This document shows positions 43,575 through 55,159 of a stretch of 64,000 nt of DNA, piece after piece. The position numbers were made by a program, and so were the translations under genes. The notes under the pieces were generated by a model. The model did no database searches. It was given only the letters and a program-made list of their open reading frames with translations, and was not told where the DNA came from. The stretch spans positions 1,240,001 through 1,304,000 of the forward strand of contig VJWN01000013.1 in assembly GCA_007644065.1 (NCBI GenBank), read 5' to 3'. The stretch is from Margaritispora aquatica. Taxonomy: Eukaryota > Ascomycota > Leotiomycetes > Helotiales > Discinellaceae. Every line of letters starts with the position of its first letter. The stretch's first letter is position 1.

Positions 43575-45310
43575 CTACTTCCAAGCCAGCTGCTTACTCA
43601 CAGTCCCGTACTTGGCCTGCCACGCAAAGAAATATAGCAACGCCGCTAACGGCTGCCCAATGAGCGTAAACGACACCCAGAAGATACAATTCCCTATTAT
43701 CCTTCCGTTGATGCCTTTCATCTTCTCCAATGGTGCCGTAATGGCGATGAGTGGGAGCTGGGCCACCATGCCTAGGAAGGCGACGCCTGAGGAATTGTAA
43801 GTATGTATTTTCAGGATGAGAATTAGACGAGGATAGGCAGGAAAGGACTAACCGATGATATTGTGCGTCGGTATTCCAACCAGCAGCTCGTGCATCACGC
43901 CTGAAAATACGAAGACGGCAATACTCGCGTGTCCTGTACTCCAGCCTCTCCCAATCAAGGGAGAAAATACATGTCGTCGCATAAACTGGTAAACGGGTTT
44001 GTTCCAGGTCCTCCAGTACACACCCACACTAGGACTATTCCACCAATCTGTATAAAACTCTCTATCTCCAAACCGCATCACCTCAGCCAATGCATTCAAG
44101 AACGACTGAAACAAAGCGAAGAATCCAGCGAGCCAAATGACCAAGCTGATGGTTGAGAGCTTCATAAGTCGCTCGAGGAAACCCGGAATATTGAGTGTAG
44201 CCATTGTTTCGAGCGAGTTCCGGAGAACAGGAGCAGCATATTGTGCGCTAGCTATCCACATGAATGCATTGAGGCCAAAGACCTCGGCCAGGCGTTTCGC
44301 GACAAACACCCATCTTATCTTGTCGGTGCGAGGGTAGACAGGTTGATAGACTAGTGTTGGTGCCCACCAAAAGTAGGAGAGGTTTCCGAGGGTGATGTTC
44401 TCGGGGTAAGGGCACTGTTTGTATATTTCTGGTAATGCATCCTCTTCTCGCTTCGATGGGTGCAGGTAGGCATGTCGCAGGTCCCGGTTGGTAAATGCGT
44501 AGGAGAATGTCTTGAGCCAGACGACAATAGCATGCACTTCAGTCAATGTTCCAATTAGAGGGTGATGGATGAAAAAATACACCACGACGGATGTGATCGT
44601 CAGGCATAAAGTGATGTTGACTCCATGTATCCAAGCAACCATTTTCCAGGTCGAATTGAACCTCCTCATCTCCTCATCTGATGCGACATAGCTTCCTCCT
44701 GGTGTGGCGGTCCCACTCCTCTTCTTGACTGCTTTCAATGACTGCCTGGCTTGTTGTGCCGCGACCAATTCCACCACGTAGGCCAGGAGAAGATGGCATG
44801 GAATTATAAGTAGTAGTGCTGCTCCAAGAATGAGGTCCTGCCGTCGATAATCGTGGCATCGTATACATATTAAAACTCCATACTGGAAACAATTAGCCAA
44901 TACCCCACCAACATGACACTTCACTCACCTTTTTAAAATTCTCAATCATCAATCGCAGATTACCAACAACTATTTTCCCAATCAAAAACTTGACCTGCCC
45001 CTCAATGGATCGACTTACTGAGCACAATAACCATCAAGTTCCTGAAGCCGAGGAAACTTGGAGCATTCTCGGAATCATGACTGAGACACGATGCACGCTC
45101 TTTGGAATGGGCGGCGGCGACATGTCGATATTTCTTTTTTGTCTGCGAGCGGATTTGTGCCAATGGTTGTGGTGCAGAGAAACCATTGCGATTCACATGT
45201 GAATGTGTTGACGAGGATCGCCTCTTGATGGGTCCATGTCCATGTCCAGTGTCATTGCCATTGCGAGGACCATCGTTTCCAGTGACAATGGTGGTATTGG
45301 TGGTGGACAT
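43575..45310 (-). CDS. MBOAT acyltransferase, DGAT1/ARE type
   Basis: Membrane-bound O-acyltransferase of the endoplasmic reticulum that makes storage lipid, triacylglycerol (DGAT1) or sterol ester (ARE). Four exons, 45310-45019, 44969-44929, 44882-43853 and 43786-43575, encode 524 residues. Exon 2 is 41 nt and encodes VGNLRLMIENFKK, restoring the conserved first membrane helix region after SFLGFRNLMVIVL. Family signatures are FYTDWWNSPSVGVYWRTWN (the FYxDWWN motif) and the active-site His in FSGVMHELLVGIP. About eight to nine hydrophobic segments are visible. The N-terminal 70 residues are polar, with the basic KRRSSS and KKKYRH. HELLVGIPTHN and the YWRTWN context favour DGAT1 over ARE. It is divergent from PFS2. 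Confidence 0.88.
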
Positions 45311-46399
45311 AATGATACTTTTGCAATGTGCATATATATATATATATTGGAAAAGAATGAAGAATGAAGAAGAAAAGACCGAGATACTCTCCCAGGAGAG
45401 ATCTGGGTCTAGTGGTTGGAAGGGGCAAGTTGGCCAAGAAGAAGAAGAGAAGGGAGTAAGTAGGAGTAAAAGTAGGAGTAGGTCGTATTGCAGTGCAGTT
45501 GTGGTGACGCCTCGGGGGGATGGCGGGGCAGAAGGGGGTGCAGCTCTGGACCGTACGATACCTCGTCAAATGTAGAATAGACGGAATGGAGAAACAAGAA
45601 ATATGCGGAAAGAGATTGAATGAGAAATAAGGATTAAGAACATGAAGATATACTTTGACCTGGAATTGGCGCGAGGAGAACCACAAGGCTATCACTGCGA
45701 TTGGATAGGACCATACGGTAGCTATATCTTGGGCGACTAAAACTGTAGAGAGTTTAGAGAGTTGCCATCCATCACTAAGGTACCTACCTACCTTACCTAT
45801 TGTTGTGGTGAAAGTTTCAATTGTTGGGGCAGACGCAGACGCAGACACAGACACAGACACAGACACAGACAAGACGCAGACGGGGAGGCTAAAAGAGCTT
45901 GGGAGGACCAATACCACATGCTAAAAGTACCTGAGGACCTGACCTGACCTGACCTGAACTTCCGTGCCTTCCTTGGCTTCCTCGCCTTTATCCAAGGATT
46001 AATCAGGGATTAGGTGATCAGAGATTAAGTCATCAGGGATTATCAAAACCTCAAACCTTATCGGCCGCTAGGAAATAGGATACTCCGTTCCGAGCTCAAA
46101 GTGGATCCGCAACCATCGGAAAGGCTGAAAGGTGAAAGGGAAAGCGAAAACGTGATCTCGTTCTGATCTCGTTCTAGTTCTTGATGTTCGATGCTCAATG
46201 CTTAATGTTCAACCTCATCTTCATCATTCGTCCCGTATACATACTTACCAACAATTCGCACTTGTCACCTTTCGCCAATTCTATCCTGTGCTGATAATTA
46301 TCTGGTGACAAGCAACCAAGCTTCACTCATTACGAGATTGCGAGTCTTAAGTATTGTGGTCCTCTCACCAACACAAACCATACCCTCTTGAATTCAAGC
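45311..46399. other. divergent intergenic region with simple repeats
   Basis: About 1.1 kb. It contains an imperfect ACAGAC repeat at about 45830-45882 and four GACCT units at 45936-45955. Open frames on the minus strand here (for example 45252-45917) are shadows that overlap the acyltransferase N-terminus and have no family match. Confidence 0.5.
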
Positions 46400-46420
46400 A
46401 TGAATCAGGTTGAGGCGTGA
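46400..46420 (+). promoter_or_regulatory. short upstream ORF before PFS2
   Basis: ATG to TGA encoding MNQVEA, ending two bases before the PFS2 start codon at 46423. If the transcript starts upstream of 46400, ribosomes would meet this uORF first, and reach PFS2 by leaky scanning or reinitiation. Transcript start is unknown. Confidence 0.45.
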
Positions 46421-46422
46421 AA

Positions 46423-49105
46423 ATGGCCTACGAACAGCGCGGCGAGCGCGACTTTGGAGGAAGAGGTGGTGGTGGTGGTGGTGACCGAGATGGTGGTGGA
46501 GGCGGCGGCGGAGGAGGAGGAGGTGGTGGAGCTTATGAGGGTGCATTTATTCGTGGAAGAGGGAGACGTAAGTGATCAACAATTTTGATATTATTTCTTG
46601 TCCTATCTTTTGCTGGAATATCTCTCAAATCTTTGAAGACCATCGTTCTTGGTGGGATTGCATCGAGATGCTACCTCTCTAAGCAAACCTGTGGGTGCTC
46701 AATATTAAGGACCACAAGGCTTCTCCGTCCACTGCGTCGAGGAGAGTTCCTTCCTCCCTTTGGTGCATATAGCATTGAGTTCATTTATCTCTCAGACCTA
46801 CTATCGAGTTTTCTGTATTTGTTGGTCTCTACTAGCTTTCACTTTGACTTCTGTTTCGAATCGTTCCTGATTTATTTGCTACACTCGAAGAATCGTTACC
46901 TATTATCTTTTGGCCGTCAAACACTTAGACAGCTTGCAAAGATGGTTGTTAGTCCAATCTGTTATGATGATGGATGGATGAAAAGAGAATGTTCCAAGCT
47001 TCAATATGAGGTCCGACATGATCGAGATAGCACTAGGCTTGGAGACAACAGAAAAACTCGAGACTGTAGAAGTCCTCCAGATCATAGAGTAGAGAGAGGG
47101 AGACGACAGTCCACAATTTCTAGGTCATCAGAAGAAGAAGCAAATGACAAAGATTTGGGGAGCGACGGCTGTAAAAGCTCGGATTGTTATCAATCATTAC
47201 TTACACATAGCTAATTGCTCACACGTAGGGCCTATCACCGACTATGGCTCAACAATGGTACACTGGATGCGAAACAGACAACCTCGATTTAAGGGTGGCT
47301 ATCAAGGAGAGGCAGAGAGGCCTAGTCCCAGTTATATCATTGATGTAAGAGCCTGTGAACCAAATTTTCACGACTATTCTGATAATTCATAGATGCTGCC
47401 ACCTCTGGCGAGAATCACAAAACCAGCTGAGAGTATCCCAGCACGCCACATCCATACATCATTAAATAAGATCAAACATCCAGTCAACTGCGTACGGTGG
47501 ACCCCCGAAGGCCGAAGATTACTCACCGGATCCAGCAGTGGCGAGTTTACCTTGTGGAATGGAACAGGGTTCAATTTCGAGACCATCATGCAAGCACACG
47601 ATGTAGCTATCCGAGCAATGTCATATTCACATAGTGACGACTGGCTCGTGTCGGCTGATCACGATGGATTGATCAAGTACTGGCAGCCTAACTTCAACAA
47701 TGTCCAAGTTATCCAGGGTCATAACGATGCCATTCGCGATCTGGCATTTAGTCCAAACGACTCAAAGTTTGTCACCGCTTCTGATGATTCCTCACTGAAG
47801 ATCTTTGATTTTGCGGGAGGTGTTGAGGAATCTCAGTTGAATGGACATGGTTGGGATGCAAAGACGGTAGATTGGCATCCGACTAAAGGACTTATTGTCT
47901 CCGGATCGAAAGACCATCTTGTTAAACTATGGGATCCTCGAACAGGTCGTTGCCTGACCACGCTACATGGCCATAAGAATACAATTACCAAAGCAGTTTT
48001 TGAGAAAGTCAAAGGGCTCTGTCTTGCGACTGCAGCCCGAGATCAGACAGCCCGGATATTCGATCTTCGAATGATGCGCGACATCTGTCTACTTAAAGGC
48101 CACGAAAAAGATATCTCCACCCTCACATTCCACCCTATCCACTCCTCCCTTCTTTCCACTGGTGGAAGCGATGGCTCGATATACCATTACCTTCTTGATG
48201 AGCCTAATACGCCTCCTGGCATACTTCCCACCCTTGCTCCTTACGACTCACCAGATCCTACCACCGCACCCGCACAAACTATCTTCCCAGCTCATCGTAT
48301 TCAGCACGCACATGAATTCCCAATTTGGTCCCTTGACTGGCATCCACTAGGCCATATCATGGCATCTGGCTCCAATGATCGCACCACCAAGTTTTGGACG
48401 CGTGCAAGACCAGGCGACTCTGATATCTTGAATGATAGACACCATATCGGTGAAGCTGCTGCAGAAGCACAGGGCACATGGGACCGTCGTGGAGGCAGAC
48501 GCCAACGACAAGAAGAGGAGGAGCAAGAAATGGAAGACGAGATGGAAGGATTAGTCGACCAGAAACTCCCACCAAAACATGTCCCAGGTCTCTCCTCGAT
48601 TCCAGGAATCATACCAGGGATGTCGAACTCGGCTCCCCCACTCCCGCTTCCTCCACCACCAATGTTCGGTAGCGGTATACCTCCTCCACCATTACCAGGA
48701 ATGGACCCAAACAATCCACCCGACTTCGCAAAGATAGCAGAGATGATGAAGAAAGCAGGTCTTGCACCTCCACCAATGCCAAATGGAATGGGTATGCCTC
48801 CCCCGCCTCCAGGATTCGTACCACCTGTACCTCCTTTCCCTGGTTTTGGCATTCCACCACCAGGCTTTGGAGGGCCTGTTCCGCCGCCCCCGTTTGGCAG
48901 TAATATGCCGATGCCAATGCCGGGTATTCCAGGTATGGGTAGCAATGCAAATGCGAACGGAAATGGAAATGCTGGATCTGGGAATGCGACTGGTGAGAGC
49001 GAGCTGAATGGAGCTGGGACTGTGAGGAGACGAGGACCATTGCCTAGTCAAGAGGAAAGTCTACAGATGGAGCAGCGAAGGGGAAAGTTTACCCGTGCGA
49101 GGTAG
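46423..49105 (+). CDS. PFS2: polyadenylation factor subunit PFS2 (WD40)
   Basis: WD40 subunit of the cleavage and polyadenylation factor (WDR33 in animals). Exon 1 46423-46567, intron 661 bp, exon 2 47229-47344, intron 48 bp, exon 3 47393-49105; 657 residues. Exon 1 encodes a Gly-rich arm with Arg ([14 protein letters not shown]). Exon 2 restores [20 protein letters not shown] and the [17 protein letters not shown] family motif, and exon 3 opens MLPPLARI. At least six WD40 repeats follow (for example [42 protein letters not shown]). The C-terminal 160 residues are Pro/Gly/Met-rich ([18 protein letters not shown]). Yeast Pfs2 is 465 residues, so the Gly arm and Pro tail are fungal-type extensions. 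Intron 1 is much longer than any other in the window. Confidence 0.92.
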
Positions 49106-49826
49106 AGTGGATCAACCTCTGCGTAGATTTATTCTGGCAGAACGGGGTGTAAGAATATATTGCAAAGCAAAATCAGAAATTCTAGGTAATTGATTTGCTT
49201 CTGTCTTCATCTGTGGAGGAGATGCGTCAAGGTTTTCTTTCCAACTGAATTTCTCGTGTGGGTGAGAAATAAGCTAAGGCGAGCAGTGAGCAAAATATGA
49301 GTTGGGTTTAGAGACGGTATGATGGTATCGTAGTCAGTAAATCAAACATTAAAACCGAAGATTAATCTTCGCCTTCAACATGCAAGTTTTACATTTCCTC
49401 TGATTTTGTTGAAAATGATGTTCAATACTCATTTGATCTGATCTGGTCTGGTCTGATTTGCTTTGAAATTATTAAGATGACTGGTATTGTGCTCTATCAT
49501 CTATACTAATAATGCAAATAGTGAAGCACACGGATACAGAACTGATGCTACAAAGTGTTGGTTTGCCAGTCCTGTGAAGTGACCAACCATGCCAAGTGGA
49601 GGTGGCAGGAAAAAAACAAAGGCAAGCAAAAAAAAACTCCTGCTGATGCAAATGCAAATGCTCCCACATCTCGCTTGCCATGTATATGCTATCGAACAAA
49701 GAATACAGAGACGTCAGCCAGGTCTTAAAACCAAATACAGCCCAGAAAACGCCCTTGCGAGCTGGTCACTCTCTTCCCATGTCTACTCCCAACAAGCGAA
49801 TCTACACCTTCTCATCTAACCGACCC
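49106..49826. other. 3' intergenic region between convergent genes
   Basis: 720 bp between PFS2 and NUC1. Open frames that extend into the NUC1 gene on the plus strand (49680-50243) are antisense shadows. No repeat or RNA gene was recognised. Confidence 0.45.
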
Positions 49827-50882
49827 TCACAAATTCGCACCCCCACCATTCCTCGGACTCCTCCGCTGCTGTCCGCCCTCCTGTCCATCGCCCTTCGCAA
49901 ACGCCTTCTGCCTCTCCGCATACTCCTTCACCACCAACGAGCACGACGTATCAGCACACAGCCTCCTCCGCCTCTCGACTGGCAACCGCGTCGCAAACTC
50001 CAGCCCACTCGCCCTCTCCACCGCCTCGACCGGGACCTCAAAGTCCGTCAGCGGCTTCTCGTTCGGTATCTTGGCGTTTGGAAGCACGAATGCGCCGACC
50101 GCCACGGGCCCGCTCGTCGTCCCGTCCTCTGCGAAGATCACCTTGTAGAAATGTGTTGGCACTGCGATGTTTGGCGGGTTTCCGATCACCTCGTACGACA
50201 CGCGCCATTTTCCGTCCGCGGCGTCGCGTTTGGGCAGGTATAAAGGCCCTGTGACAATGCGCACAGAGGGGTATCGCGTCGTGAGACGGCGGCAGAAATC
50301 CTCAAAGTGCGCCCAGTAATCTCGATTGAAGCCCTCGCCGACCTGCGGACACATGTTGCTCAGGAAGAAAGTATCGTTCATGGCATCTTGGCTCCATTTC
50401 GCGTCCGCGGCGGGGACTTGGTGACCACGGTCGTAGCCTGAGCGGAAATAGTCCTTGAGCTTGCCTCTGAATTTCTCTGGGATGCTGGGGTCTTCGAGGA
50501 ACACGCTGTGCTTGCGGTCGCCGTTCGTGGTGGAGAGGGACGAGGGCGTGATGTGCTCGGCTACCCAGGAGGGGTTGCGCAGTCGTCGGTCGTAGGAGGA
50601 GATGAGTGAGTTGCGTGTTGCGAGATCTGCGACGGGCCCGGGGAAGCCGTATTGGAAGAGCCCGGCTGGATCGACGGGGGAGATGATCTGGTTGGGGCGG
50701 ATGGGGAGGGGAAGGGGTGCGCTGGTGGTGCTCGTAGATGAGGTTGTGGATATGGTTGTTGTCGCTGCTGGGACTGGTGTCTGGATCTTCTTTTCTGAGC
50801 GTGTCGTTATCATAGCTGCTGTGACGCCTGCTCCTGTGGCGGCGCTTATAGCTGCTATAATGGCAAATGTTGTTTTCGACAT
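49827..50882 (-). CDS. NUC1: mitochondrial nuclease NUC1 (endonuclease G type)
   Basis: Mg-dependent DNA/RNA non-specific nuclease of the endonuclease G family, normally in the mitochondrial intermembrane space or inner membrane. Single exon, 351 residues. The N-terminus (MSKTTFAIIAAISAATGAG) is a hydrophobic anchor or targeting segment. The active-site motif DRGH in SGYDRGHQVPAADAKW starts at residue 151, with catalytic H154. The metal-binding Asn lies in TFFLSNMCPQ. Downstream are RIVTGPLYLP and VPTHFYKVIF, normal for the family. The tail is Arg/Gly-rich. Length is close to yeast Nuc1 (329). Confidence 0.93.
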   Translation of the reverse strand: MSKTTFAIIAAISAATGAGVTAAMITTRSEKKIQTPVPAATTTISTTSSTSTTSAPLPLPIRPNQIISPVDPAGLFQYGFPGPVADLATRNSLISSYDRRLRNPSWVAEHITPSSLSTTNGDRKHSVFLEDPSIPEKFRGKLKDYFRSGYDRGHQVPAADAKWSQDAMNDTFFLSNMCPQVGEGFNRDYWAHFEDFCRRLTTRYPSVRIVTGPLYLPKRDAADGKWRVSYEVIGNPPNIAVPTHFYKVIFAEDGTTSGPVAVGAFVLPNAKIPNEKPLTDFEVPVEAVERASGLEFATRLPVERRRRLCADTSCSLVVKEYAERQKAFAKGDGQEGGQQRRSPRNGGGANL

Positions 50883-52140
50883 CTTGAGAGAGGTTTCGCT
50901 GGGCGTCTAGAGTATTTATTGCGTTCGTCAACCGGTCAAGCAGGTAGAGATGAAAGGACAGTGTCGCTGACTACTGTGACTACTAGACTCCGGTGCGAGT
51001 GATGGCAGATATGAGGAAATGACAGTTGGTAGAAGTAGAGAGTGACGGGCGCGTATGGTCACGATGGAGGGGGGGATACAAGCGCGTGAGGGTGTGGTGG
51101 TCGTGGTGTTGATGGACAAGTCATGTCGAGGCTGACTTCCCATTGAGCGCTGTGGAATTTCAACCCCCTGATCTTTTTTTTTGAGGACCCTTCCGCTGTT
51201 TTGCCGAACCGAGGCGAGAAGAGATCCTTAAATTGTGGGTTCCTCATGACAACAAAGATCACATTCGGGATACTTCAACTTCAACATCAGGAAGATAATA
51301 GATCCTTAAGTAAGGTGACAAGCTATGTCACTTAACACCTGATCTATACTCTAGATATTGCTGTCACTCACATGCTGCCCATTAGTATGAATGATGCAAT
51401 GCTTACTCAGTCAAGAAAGTCTACAACGACCTCGAAATATTTCTGTTTTCTTTCTCTATGTTTTCTACTGCGTATCTTGCTTGTCTTTTTGCAGTGGACG
51501 GCGTCTCCATTTGGAATGATGATTGTTCCAGCAGGTTACTGTGTTGCCAGCTAACTGCAATATTGACAAGGCTCCGTAAAGGTGCGTGATTTGACGTTGC
51601 TCTACATATTGTTTGCTGTAGCAAAAGCAAAAGCAAGACCTTTTGTACTTCTACTCTTTGTTTACCGTGTAGTAGCAAGACTTTCTTCAACAAATTAATC
51701 AAGCGTGAAGATGAATATTGTAAGGTTTACGTTGGTAGTGTCTGTGGCTGCGAGGAACAAAGCTGTCGCATCTTTTTCCAGCCAGTACAGGTAAACCAAG
51801 GAGACCAAAAGCGCTTGTCTCAAACGAAAGGCAGACTTGGAGGTTGACTTCGTTAAGGTCTCACAATATGCAGGACAAATGAGTCCCTCTCATTAGCCAA
51901 TACGCAGCGAAGCAAACCATTTTTCAGGGTCTGAGTAGTCGAGATAATTGGTTAAGTTCCATCAGGAAGCAAGCGTAGGATGATATAACCTATAAGGCTG
52001 TGCAGTCAGATCAACGCTTTATCATTGCTAAACCCTCACATCTGTTTACTCTCCATTGTCAACCGCAGATATCATTGTCTATCTTACGAGGTTATTCTCA
52101 ATTTCACTAGTCTGTATCATATCCAACCAGTAACTGCACA
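50883..52140. other. intergenic region
   Basis: About 1.26 kb between divergent NUC1 and the HET gene. It must contain both promoters. Short frames only; nothing else supported. Confidence 0.45.
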
Positions 52141-54156
52141 ATGAGCACATCTGTTTTTGATCTGGACGCTACTCGTCTCACTCTGCTTTGCAAATGGATA
52201 TCCTACTGCATTCACCGACATCTAAAGTGTGGTAGCAGGGAACTCCAAGATGTCTTTCCGGGCCAAGTTGACATCATTCTTATTGATGTGAAGCAAATGT
52301 GTATTGTTGAAGCTACAACTAGCGACAGGTATCTAGCTCTGAGTTATGTCTGGGGTCAAGCACAACAATATAACACACTCACTTCAAATGTGAAAGGCTT
52401 AAAACGCAGAGGTGCACTTGAAAAGGTTCTGACTCAGATCCCTAATGTCATCCAAGATGCCATTAAACTTACTCGAAGTCTCGGTGAAACACATCTTTGG
52501 GTCGACTCTTTATGCATTGTTCAAGATGATCCAGCTGTTAAACATCAACAACTGTCAGCTATGGCTGAGATCTACAATAGTGCGACAGCGACTATAATTG
52601 CTTGCGCTGGTCGCAGTGCCGACGTGCCACTTTTCCATTCACTAGGTCCGAGTCTGTCTGAGGAAGAGGTGCTGAAAATCGACACAACATACGAATCATT
52701 ACCATTCAAGTACATTAGAAGGCCTCGAACTCCAATCACGTATCCTTACATATACGACACAGGTATAAAGCGACCAGAGTCCATAAAATCTCAAGTTGAG
52801 CAAATTACCAATTCATACCACAGCCAGCGAGGATGGACCTACCAGGAACGAATGCTCTCCCGCCGGCGAATTTACTTCTTCGAGAATGAAATAATCTTTC
52901 ACTGTCGCAGTGACTGTTTTACCGAAGCAGGCGAACAGGAAGTACGGATAATAGTAAATGATGACTTATTCACAGCGGCGGATGATCCACATCCCACCGA
53001 AACCGAAACAGACTACTTAGGGTACAAACTGGCAGAATTCAGAGACCAGAACGGTCTCGGCTCAGAATGGCCGTCGCATATGCAGCCCACAGACTGGGAC
53101 CTCGGATTCCGCTTCTGGTCGAACTGCATCAAGGAATACTCAGCCAAAAACTTCTCTTTCAGCTCTGATATCCTAGATGCCTGCATTGGAATCCTGCATG
53201 CTTTTGAGGGGTACTCGCAATGGCATATCCTTGAAGGAATGCCGGAAGAGATCTTTGATCTCGCTTTGCTTTGGACGCCAGTGTCTTCGGCCACGAGACG
53301 CTCCGCTGTAGATGTTCATAGCAAGTCTATTCAGTTCCCAAGCTGGTCTTGGCTTGGCTGGGAGGGTGCGATGGAGTTCCCACTCGTGTATCGAGAGGCG
53401 GAGTTTGGAAGTCAGATCCTGGCCTTTAAGCATGTTTCAGATGAGATGACTACCGCGATGGGAACTTCGGTCAGATTAAGGAGTGGCAAAGACTTCGATT
53501 CTGGTACTGCTATACCTCAGCATTATACCTCGTATTTGAAGCTTGCCTTCGAAGGTATAGATGTTGAGCCAGCACAGGCGGTAGAATGTCTTGCCCCCCT
53601 TTTAGAAGAGCCCACCTGGCACCAAAAAGTCGCCCAGGCCTTGTTTGGCAGCAAATTGAATGCTAAACTTCCTGAAAGACATAGGCATAATCCTTCCCCG
53701 TCGAGTACGCTTTTGAAATTCTTAGCTTTTGCCGTCCCTGGTACTGCGTTTCTGCGACACTCGCAAATGAGCCTAACGACCTCGCTTAACCAACCTCAGT
53801 CCTGGCTTTATCTTTACAGACGACCAAACAAACCGTGCGGTATCCTATACGGTTTATCAGAAGCACAAGCGTCTCGCCTCACTCTCACGTCTGTCCTTGA
53901 CAAGCTATATTTCATCCTCCTGTCGAACAGCCTGCACAGGCCGGACAAGGAATTTCTTGAGACTCTTAAGAACGATGAAGAAGCTACCGTAGAGACGCCA
54001 GAATCTTGGCAACGGTTGAAGGCGCCTAGAGCACTTGTGAATGTTATGCTCATCGAGTCGAAAGGGGGGTATGCGGAGCGTGTCGCTGTTGGGCAGGTTA
54101 CGTGGGAGGATTGGGAGGAGGCGGACTCACTGTTACATTTGATCACTCTTGGGTGA
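52141..54156 (+). CDS. HET-domain protein (heterokaryon incompatibility type)
   Basis: Members of the HET-domain family mediate non-self recognition and cell death in filamentous ascomycetes; most are of unknown specificity. Single exon, 671 residues. The HET domain shows its ordered motifs: YLALSYVWG (about residues 64-72), LWVDSLCIVQDD (about 118-130), and MAEIYNSATATIIACAG (about 141-157). RGWTYQERMLSRRRIYFF (about 224-241) follows as the usual end of the domain. The C-terminal 350 residues have no recognised repeats: no WD40, TPR, ankyrin or NACHT motifs were seen. So the partner or trigger cannot be inferred. The first ATG (MSTSVFDLDAT) is used. Confidence 0.9.
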   Translation: MSTSVFDLDATRLTLLCKWISYCIHRHLKCGSRELQDVFPGQVDIILIDVKQMCIVEATTSDRYLALSYVWGQAQQYNTLTSNVKGLKRRGALEKVLTQIPNVIQDAIKLTRSLGETHLWVDSLCIVQDDPAVKHQQLSAMAEIYNSATATIIACAGRSADVPLFHSLGPSLSEEEVLKIDTTYESLPFKYIRRPRTPITYPYIYDTGIKRPESIKSQVEQITNSYHSQRGWTYQERMLSRRRIYFFENEIIFHCRSDCFTEAGEQEVRIIVNDDLFTAADDPHPTETETDYLGYKLAEFRDQNGLGSEWPSHMQPTDWDLGFRFWSNCIKEYSAKNFSFSSDILDACIGILHAFEGYSQWHILEGMPEEIFDLALLWTPVSSATRRSAVDVHSKSIQFPSWSWLGWEGAMEFPLVYREAEFGSQILAFKHVSDEMTTAMGTSVRLRSGKDFDSGTAIPQHYTSYLKLAFEGIDVEPAQAVECLAPLLEEPTWHQKVAQALFGSKLNAKLPERHRHNPSPSSTLLKFLAFAVPGTAFLRHSQMSLTTSLNQPQSWLYLYRRPNKPCGILYGLSEAQASRLTLTSVLDKLYFILLSNSLHRPDKEFLETLKNDEEATVETPESWQRLKAPRALVNVMLIESKGGYAERVAVGQVTWEDWEEADSLLHLITLG

Positions 54157-55159
54157 CAATAAATGCTAATTCTCAAAGGATGATAGACTATGCATGTTAT
54201 TCCCATTCCGATTCTACCAAGAGTTTACGTGGACTGCGATCTTAGGCTTGATTGGCATGGCATTGTCGTATAACTTTCTCCTATAACATGTTAGCTTACT
54301 ATCAGGCTTTTGATCACCCTATGCTCATGTTCGATTCTGAGGTGTTTTTCTTGTTTCAAAATTATCAAAGGACGTTTGCCTCCATAGAGCTTGAGTCATC
54401 CAAAATGCAGCGCTTTATATATTTCACCTAGGCGCTGTTCCAACCACCTATACCACTTTGTTTCAAGGCTTTAATCTTATCTCGTATAGTAAAGACAAGA
54501 AAGCTGATCATGCCGATCTGAAGTGTGCGATAGATGCAGATATGTGTGGTTTATAAGGTTCAGCGAGGGTACACATTCAATACACTCTATGTATTTAGTG
54601 AATAGCATAACACAGCAAGACCCTTTTGGTGTTTTTGGCGAGCAGGTGTGCCCGCGATATAGGAGTGAGAGTTTGCTCTGATTTGCCACATTGTGTGGCG
54701 CTGAGGATATTTCTAATAATGCTGTTTAACGTAATCGATCTAGATTCTAAGAATGAGATGTGAAGCTAAACGATAGGTCTTCCCTTTCAAAGATGAAACC
54801 AGTCACCTTATAATTAAGGTGGTAGATTGCTTGAGGTTTAAATTCCTTCTATTAAGTTTCAGGTACCAACCTAGGCCATCTACTTTGCTCAAATTTATCG
54901 AAAAAGTCGAAAATTAAACGAGGTTCGTAACGAAGAATAAGATGGAAACTAGATAAAAAGATATAGCAGAGTATATTCAGCGTACAGGCTAAACTTAGTC
55001 AACATGCCATTCTTTTCTAGTCAATACTACAGCTAAATTATAATTTGATAGGCACATGCATGGTCATCTTGCTGCTTGTTGGAATGGAAGCCCGCCCCAC
55101 TTTTCTGCCTAGCATAGTTGTGCTTTCAGCTCCAAACCATCATTGGCAATTTATACAAT
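54157..55159. other. gene-poor AT-rich interval
   Basis: About 1 kb between the HET gene and the next gene. Only short frames. No terminal repeats or target duplications of a transposon were recognised. Confidence 0.45.

Noticed and set aside
45252..45917. 221-codon minus-strand ORF
   Set aside because: It overlaps the acyltransferase first exon out of frame and consists of simple-sequence residues (VSVSVSVSAS).
46950..47060. C/D-box snoRNA in the PFS2 intron
   Set aside because: A C-box-like ATGATGA is present but no CTGA D box or terminal stem at the expected distance.
46585..47214. 209-codon ORF inside the first PFS2 intron
   Set aside because: It lies between exons fixed by strong PFS2 conservation, and reading on from exon 1 meets a stop at 46573. 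No family match. It remains possible that the intron hides something else.
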